Of a DNA stretch of 10,151 bases, positions 7,022 through 10,151 are shown piece after piece. The first letter of the stretch is position 1. Every line of letters starts with the position of its first letter. A model generated the notes under the pieces. It did not search any database. It saw only the letters and a list, made by a program, of their open reading frames with translations, and had not been told where the DNA came from. Source of the DNA: Sphingomonadaceae bacterium (lineage in GTDB: Bacteria; Pseudomonadota; Alphaproteobacteria; Sphingomonadales; Sphingomonadaceae). The DNA is taken from the NCBI GenBank assembly GCA_019245455.1, contig JAFARM010000214.1, positions 1 through 10,151 of the forward strand. Direction: 5' to 3'. The translations under genes were made by a program, and so were the position numbers.

Positions 7022-8578
7022 GTGACCGGGCCGACCCCCGCCGCGGCCGCGGATGCCGAGGAATCGACCGCCGAGCTGGCCCGGGGCGGCCGGACGAGCT
7101 TCGCCGGCTTCGTCCTGCGCCTGCTGGCGCGGATGCCGTTCCTGTTCATCGCCGGGCGGCTGTACGGATCGGCCGAGCTCGGCCGCTTCGGCTATGCCAT
7201 CCTGGTCGTCGAGCTGACGGCGCAGCTGGCGACGATCGGGCTGCGGCGCGGCATGGCCGATGCGCTGGCGCGCGAGGCGGCGCAGCCCGCGACCGGCGCG
7301 CCGCCGGCCAACACCGTCGCCGACGCCCTGTTCCTCAGCCTCGTCCTCGCCGCCGTCGGCGCGGCGCTGCTGATCGCCGTGCCGACGCTGGTCTTTCCCA
7401 ACGGCGTCGCCTCGCCCGTCGACCGCCTGTTCCCGCTCGTCGCCATCGCCCCGGCGCTGATCGAGATCAGCCTCGCCGCCCTTGCCTTCCGCCACGATAT
7501 CGTCGCCCAGGTGCGGGCGCGGGCGATCGTCGAGCCGTGGACGCTGTCGCTCGCCGCCTGGCCCGCGCTCCATCTCGTCGGCGCGCGCCAGGGCCTGCTG
7601 GTCAGCTATGCGCTGTCGATGGCGGCGTCGGCGGCGACCGCGCTGTGGCCGTGCTGGCGGAGCTACGGCCGGCCGCGGCGGTGGCGGCCGCATACCGGGC
7701 GGATGTGGCGCATGGCCGCCGACAACATCCCGCGCGCCGGCGCCGACCTCGCCGACTGGGGGTCGCGGCGGCTCGACTTCTTCATCCTCGGCCGCTTCGC
7801 CTCGCCCGAGGTGACCGGCATCTACTTCGTCGCGCAGAACATGGCGTCGATGGCGGCCAAGCTGAAGAACAGCTTCGATTCAATCATCGCGCCGCTGCTC
7901 GCCACCGCCATCGCCGAGGGCGACCGGGCGCAGGTCGCCGCCCACGTCCGCCAGGTCGCCTTCTGGGTTCTGACGGCGCAGTTCGCCGTCGTGCTGAGCC
8001 TGGGGTCGACGAGCCGGGCGAGCCTGGGGCTGTTCGGCCCGACCTTTCCGTCCGGCGCAGCGGTGTTCGTCCTGCTGCTGCTGGTCGAGCTGTTCTCCAG
8101 CCAGGGGGCGGTGTGCGAGGACGCGCTCGTCTACCTCAAGCCGCGCACCAACCTTGCCATCGCCTTTGCCGGGGTCGTGCTGCAGGCGGTGCTGACGCTG
8201 GTCTTCGTCCCCGCCTATGGCCCCTACGCCGCCGCGGGGGGATTGGCGGCGGCGGTGTTCGTCGTGTCGCTGGTGAAGTCGGCGGTGCTCCGCCGCGTCG
8301 TCGGCGCGGGCGTGTCGGGGTGGCGGCCGGCGCTGATCCCCGCCGCCCTCGGCGGCTTCGCCGTCGGGGTCGCCGTGCTCCACTCGCCCGAGGTGGTCGC
8401 GCCGGCGCTGCACGCCGCCGGGCTCGGGCCCAACCGCTCGCGGGCGGTGGCCGAGGCGCTGGTGCTGACGGTCGGGCAGGTGGCGATCCTGTCGAGCTTC
8501 GGCACGCTGATCTGGACGATCGGCTTCACGCCCGCCGACAAGGTCCTGTTCCAGCTGCGGAAAGCGCGGCGGACCTAA
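7022..8578 (+). CDS. Polysaccharide/lipid-linked oligosaccharide flippase (Wzx/RfbX-like, MOP superfamily)
   Basis: This 518-residue integral inner-membrane protein has a polar N-terminal tail of about 25 residues, followed by numerous hydrophobic helices (I estimate 12-14) separated by short Arg/Asp-rich loops. The pattern fits O-antigen and exopolysaccharide flippases: an opening segment like FVLRLLARMPFLFIAGRLYG, then LGRFGYAILVVELTAQLATIGLRRG, a mid-protein block DFFILGRFASPEVTGIYFVA characteristic of the start of the second bundle, and a later YGPYAAAGGLAAAVFV helix. Such proteins move undecaprenyl-linked sugar units to the periplasm. The start is GTG at 7022 with AGGAAG at 7011-7016 overlapping the stop of the flavin reductase gene, which implies coupled translation. 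No glycosyltransferases or polymerase are nearby, so the glycan is unknown. It converges on purH with 87 bp between. Confidence 0.85.
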   Translation: MTGPTPAAAADAEESTAELARGGRTSFAGFVLRLLARMPFLFIAGRLYGSAELGRFGYAILVVELTAQLATIGLRRGMADALAREAAQPATGAPPANTVADALFLSLVLAAVGAALLIAVPTLVFPNGVASPVDRLFPLVAIAPALIEISLAALAFRHDIVAQVRARAIVEPWTLSLAAWPALHLVGARQGLLVSYALSMAASAATALWPCWRSYGRPRRWRPHTGRMWRMAADNIPRAGADLADWGSRRLDFFILGRFASPEVTGIYFVAQNMASMAAKLKNSFDSIIAPLLATAIAEGDRAQVAAHVRQVAFWVLTAQFAVVLSLGSTSRASLGLFGPTFPSGAAVFVLLLLVELFSSQGAVCEDALVYLKPRTNLAIAFAGVVLQAVLTLVFVPAYGPYAAAGGLAAAVFVVSLVKSAVLRRVVGAGVSGWRPALIPAALGGFAVGVAVLHSPEVVAPALHAAGLGPNRSRAVAEALVLTVGQVAILSSFGTLIWTIGFTPADKVLFQLRKARRT

Positions 8579-8586
8579 GTCTCCGT

Positions 8587-8657
8587 GTTATCCCCGCGAG
8601 GGTGGGGACCGTCGCCTCAAGCTGCAGGAGATGGTTCCCCGCTTTCGCGGGGATGAC
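8587..8657. repeat. Diverged GTCAT-family palindrome between convergent genes
   Basis: The right arm read on the minus strand (from 8657) starts GTCATCCCCGCGAAAGC, matching 22 of 29 bases of the perfect palindrome at 3066-3139. The left arm starts GTTATCCCCGCGAGGG at 8587 and pairs imperfectly with it. The element fills most of the 87-bp gap between the stops of the flippase gene and purH. Its transcript would form a GC-rich hairpin from either strand, so it may act as a bidirectional transcription barrier, although no T-tract follows on either side. The inner arms still show self-complementary CCCCGC/GCGGGG stems. Confidence 0.8.
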
Positions 8658-8665
8658 GCGTGATG

Positions 8666-10151
8666 TCAGTGGCGGAAGTGGCGCATCCCGGTGAAGATCA
8701 TGGCGATGCCGCGCTCGTCGGCCGCGGCGATGACCTCGGCGTCGCGGATCGACCCGCCGGGCTGGATGACCGCCGTCGCGCCGGCCTCCGCGACCGCGAT
8801 CAGACCGTCGGCGAACGGGAAGAAGGCGTCCGACGCGACCGCGCTGCCGACGGTTCGCGGCGCGGCCCAGCCGGCGGCGGCGGCAGCTTCGCGCGCCTTG
8901 GCCGCGGCGATGCGCGTCGAATCGACCCGGCTCATCTGCCCGGCGCCGATGCCCGCTGTGCTCCCGTCCTTGGCATAGACGATGGCGTTCGACTTGACGT
9001 GTTTGGCGACCGTCCAGGCGAAGCGAAGGTCGGCGCGTTCCTCGAGCGTCGGCGCGCGGCGGGTGACAACCTTCAGCATATCGTCGGTCAGCATCCCGGA
9101 GTCGCGCTCCTGGACCAGCACGCCGCCGGCGATGATCTTCGTCGTCAGGCTCGGCCGCCGCGCCGGGTCGGGCAGCTCGCCGGTCAGGAGCAGGCGCAGG
9201 TTCTTCTTCGCCGCGAACACCGCGCGCGCGGCGTCGTCGGCTTGCGGCGCGGCGACGACCTCGGTGAAGATCTCGGTCATCGCCCGCGCCGTCGCTTCGT
9301 CGAGCGGGCGGTTGGTGGCGATGACCCCGCCGAACGCCGAGACCGGATCGGTCGCCAGCGCCGCGCGGTACGCCTCGACCAGCGTAGCGGCGGTGGCGAC
9401 GCCGCACGGGTTGGCGTGCTTGACGATGACGACTGTCGGCGGGGCGTCGCGGAACTCGGCGGCGAGCTCGAGCGCCGCGTCGGCGTCGTTGAGGTTGTTG
9501 TAGCTGAGCTCCTTGCCCTGGACCTGCTCCGCCTGGCCGATGCCGCGCGCCGCCGGACCGGTGGGCACGTAGAGCGCCGCGGCCTGGTGCGGGTTCTCGC
9601 CGTAGCGCAGCATGGTCACGCGCCGCGTCGGCATGACGCGCAGGCGCGGGAACAGCTCGCCCTGGTCGACGCGACTGAACCAGCCGGCGATCGTCGCGTC
9701 ATAGGCGGCGGTGGCGGCAAACGCGTCGGCGGCGAGGCGCTTGCGCGTGGCGAGCGTCGTCGCGCCCGCGTTGGCGTCGAGTTCGGCGATCAGATCGGGG
9801 TATTGTCCGGGCGCGGTGACGACGGCGACCGAGGCGTGGTTCTTTGCCGCCGAGCGGATCATCGCCGGCCCGCCGATGTCGATGTTCTCGATCACCTCGT
9901 CGCGCCCCGCGCCGCGCGCGACCGTCGCGGCGAACGGGTAGAGGTCGACGACGACAAGGTCGATCGGGGCGATGCCGTGCGCCGCCGCCGCGTCCATGTG
10001 CGTGGCGAGGTCGCGCCGCGCGAGGATGCCGCCGTGGACCGCCGGGTGGAGCGTCTTCACGCGGCCGTCCATCATCTCGGGGAAACCGGTCAGTTCGGCA
10101 ACGTCGCGCACCGCCAGCCCCGCCCCACGCAGGGCCGTTGCAGTGCCCCCG
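8666..10151 (-). CDS. purH: Bifunctional AICAR formyltransferase / IMP cyclohydrolase, N-terminus outside window
   Basis: PurH catalyses the last two steps of IMP synthesis in the cytoplasm: formyl transfer from 10-formyl-tetrahydrofolate to AICAR, then ring closure. About 494 residues are visible. The frame runs off the right edge at codons reading [20 protein letters not shown], so roughly 30 N-terminal residues are missing, and the GTG at 10111 is internal, not a start. The cyclohydrolase part shows [23 protein letters not shown] and [17 protein letters not shown]. The formyltransferase part shows [24 protein letters not shown], the catalytic Lys-His in KHANPCG (codons near 9403-9421), [19 protein letters not shown] and a C-terminal DAFFPFADG and QPGGSIRD. 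All are standard, and the total length would be normal at about 525. The TGA is at 8666-8668. It converges on the flippase gene; its promoter is outside the window. Confidence 0.97.
   Translation of the reverse strand, partial: GGTATALRGAGLAVRDVAELTGFPEMMDGRVKTLHPAVHGGILARRDLATHMDAAAAHGIAPIDLVVVDLYPFAATVARGAGRDEVIENIDIGGPAMIRSAAKNHASVAVVTAPGQYPDLIAELDANAGATTLATRKRLAADAFAATAAYDATIAGWFSRVDQGELFPRLRVMPTRRVTMLRYGENPHQAAALYVPTGPAARGIGQAEQVQGKELSYNNLNDADAALELAAEFRDAPPTVVIVKHANPCGVATAATLVEAYRAALATDPVSAFGGVIATNRPLDEATARAMTEIFTEVVAAPQADDAARAVFAAKKNLRLLLTGELPDPARRPSLTTKIIAGGVLVQERDSGMLTDDMLKVVTRRAPTLEERADLRFAWTVAKHVKSNAIVYAKDGSTAGIGAGQMSRVDSTRIAAAKAREAAAAAGWAAPRTVGSAVASDAFFPFADGLIAVAEAGATAVIQPGGSIRDAEVIAAADERGIAMIFTGMRHFRH

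Noticed and set aside
6604..8694. Rightward open frame of 696 codons across the flavin reductase and flippase genes
   Set aside because: Arg/Ala/Gly-rich translation in the wrong phase to both real genes; no motif.
10109..10111. GTG as the start of purH
   Set aside because: The frame continues upstream to the window edge with typical PurH sequence ([14 protein letters not shown]), so this codon is an internal valine.

Overview
The window is GC-rich DNA (roughly 70% by eye). Its coding style, its palindromic repeats and its gene families point to an alphaproteobacterium, most likely of the Sphingomonadales type. That placement is an inference from gene content, not a database result. All clearly recognisable genes are chromosomal metabolic or envelope genes. 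I see no tRNA, rRNA, CRISPR array, transposase, phage gene or defence system.

Layout, left to right. (1) The C-terminal end of an MFS transporter (+). (2) A convergent AceE/transketolase-type thiamine-diphosphate enzyme (-), whose stop codon overlaps the MFS stop. It carries a 120-bp palindromic repeat inserted in frame between its cofactor-binding domains. (3) A 286-bp divergent intergenic region with a perfect 29-bp-arm palindrome and the leader of the next operon. (4) A glutathione-dependent formaldehyde detoxification operon (+): class III alcohol dehydrogenase (frmA type), a small VOC/glyoxalase-fold protein, and S-formylglutathione hydrolase (frmB/fghA type). (5) A convergent, secreted YceI-family protein (-), whose stop overlaps the hydrolase stop. 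(6) A flavin-reductase-domain protein and a polysaccharide flippase (Wzx/RfbX type), both +, 9 bp apart. (7) Convergent purH (-), running off the right edge.

How the genes work together. FrmA oxidises S-hydroxymethylglutathione to S-formylglutathione, and the hydrolase releases formate and glutathione. The VOC protein is translated from the same operon and may handle a related thiol adduct or act as an accessory. The thiamine-diphosphate enzyme is divergent from this operon, and a shared regulatory region is possible but unproven. The flavin reductase and flippase look co-transcribed but have no obvious common function. PurH is housekeeping.

The most distinctive signal is the set of palindromic repeats. 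Three related GTCAT-ended inverted repeats (3066-3139 perfect, 4379-4467 decayed, 8587-8657 diverged) lie between genes. A separate CCTCCCC-type 120-bp composite palindrome (1681-1800) lies inside a gene and adds about 40 residues without breaking the frame. I found no convincing evidence of an undescribed multi-gene system.
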